A program made the position numbers and the translations under genes. Positions 63,501 to 64,000 of a stretch of DNA of 64,000 nucleotides are shown here, in pieces. The first letter of the stretch is position 1; each line of letters begins with the position of its first letter. The notes below the pieces were generated by a model. It worked only from the letters and a program-made list of their open reading frames with translations, had not been told where the DNA came from and did no database searches. Origin of the DNA: Sphingomonas sp. SRS2 (GTDB lineage Bacteria > Pseudomonadota > Alphaproteobacteria > Sphingomonadales > Sphingomonadaceae); contig NZ_LARW01000110.1 of the NCBI RefSeq assembly GCF_000971055.1, positions 1-64,000 of the forward strand, written 5' to 3'.

Positions 63501-64000
63501 CTCAGCTCGACATCGGGGCGGCGCAAATTCTGCATCGCGCCTTCCAGCACCGTGATAAGCTGTGCGGCATCGCTCGACGCGTCGTTCCAGCGCTTTTCCG
63601 CATGGCTCAGCCCGCTGGCCCGCGCATTCGTGCTCATCTGCTCGAATAATTTTATCCGGTCGCGGTGGGTCCGCACCGCGATCGACAGCGCCCGTTCCAG
63701 TTCGTCGCTCTGCGCCGCCGCCAGCCCCAACGGGGTGAATGCGTGGCCGACCTGGCAGCGGAAGTGCGGCTCCTTCTGCATCTCGATATGGTTGAGCACC
63801 CCGCCGCAGTCGGGGCAGGAGATGTGGCTGGGTTGGCCTGGCGTGACGATCTCGGGTTCCATGACGGCGAATTCCTGTGCGGCTATGCGATCCTCGACAC
63901 GATATTCCTCCGGAAGGGGAATGCCGATCCCCGCCTCTTCGCGCGTCAGCCTGTCGAGCAGCGCGGCGAGCTCGGCTATCGGCACCGCATGATCGACATG
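63497..64000 (-). CDS. CheB-type methylesterase, C-terminal part (runs off the window)
   Basis: Partial. The frame is open to the window edge, and reads HVDHAVPIAELAALLDRLTR just inside the edge, the end of a CheB methylesterase domain. Then comes a zinc-ribbon-like segment (HISCPDCGGVLNHIEMQKEP, HFRCQVGHAFTPLGL) and a C-terminal helix pair. This tail is typical of the CheB proteins that pair with CheR-PAS systems. It converges on the CheR-PAS gene and the small ORF before it. The main catalytic region lies outside. Confidence 0.82.
   Translation of the reverse strand, partial: HVDHAVPIAELAALLDRLTREEAGIGIPLPEEYRVEDRIAAQEFAVMEPEIVTPGQPSHISCPDCGGVLNHIEMQKEPHFRCQVGHAFTPLGLAAAQSDELERALSIAVRTHRDRIKLFEQMSTNARASGLSHAEKRWNDASSDAAQLITVLEGAMQNLRRPDVELS

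Overview
The window looks like chromosomal DNA of a sphingomonad-type alphaproteobacterium (Sphingomonas, Rhizorhabdus or a relative). The basis is high G+C coding, the alphaproteobacterial F1-ATPase zeta inhibitor, an extensin-like protein, tRNA-Gln(CTG), a large TonB-dependent receptor, and many intergenic 'CCCCGG' inverted repeats of a kind common in sphingomonad genomes. The genus is an inference.

Layout. 1-2088: an A+T-richer accessory remnant, with the 3' end of an IS5-type transposase abutting a 5'-truncated dGTPase-like HD gene and a pol-beta-type nucleotidyltransferase. 2252-6249: RTX repeat protein, ABM monooxygenase, HAD acid-phosphatase lipoprotein and a membrane-anchored serine hydrolase. 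6423-11328: housekeeping block with leuC, a metallo-hydrolase, leuD, ATPase zeta inhibitor, bolA, monothiol glutaredoxin and a glycerophosphodiesterase. 11593-14797: arsenic island (arsH divergent from arsR-arsC-aqpS-arsC, then a YnfA-type membrane protein). 15031-24496: TSUP permease, bicupin, metallo-hydrolase, nadA, nadC, RNase T2, rlmE, Ppx/GppA, tRNA-Gln, extensin-like protein and a solo antitoxin-like gene. 24779-28501: crotonase and TonB receptor. 29096-32581: a CnrYXH-like ECF sigma/anti-sigma/periplasmic-sensor set between a PepSY membrane protein and CopC, probably a metal (copper?) response unit.

32639-50700 is the most interesting part. It holds a HutC-type GntR regulator, secreted M20 amidohydrolase, secreted RidA, CstA plus its YbdD partner, soxBDAG-purU (heterotetrameric sarcosine oxidase and formyl-THF deformylase), an atypical asparaginase, a LysR regulator, a polar-amino-acid ABC importer and a Tat-exported class V PLP enzyme. 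Three near-identical 12-bp palindromes of the HutC-operator type lie upstream of the TonB receptor (26083), the M20 operon (33615) and the PLP enzyme gene (50680). They tie pieces spread over 25 kb into one candidate regulon. I propose a catabolic system for an N-acyl and/or N-methyl amino compound: outer-membrane import, periplasmic deacylation and PLP/RidA chemistry, uptake of products by CstA-YbdD and the ABC importer, and cytoplasmic N-demethylation feeding the folate one-carbon pool. The substrate cannot be read from the sequence.

50865-64000: an IS630 remnant, a small gene, an SDR gene broken by one in-frame amber codon, a second SDR, MFS, VOC and several small stress-type genes (PA2169-like, DUF4142, DUF72), a stand-alone 23-codon ORF with a near-perfect extended Shine-Dalgarno next to a hairpin, a Crp/Fnr regulator, and an HWE histidine kinase, a CheR-PAS protein and CheB in three separate genes. 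No rRNA and no CRISPR array were seen.
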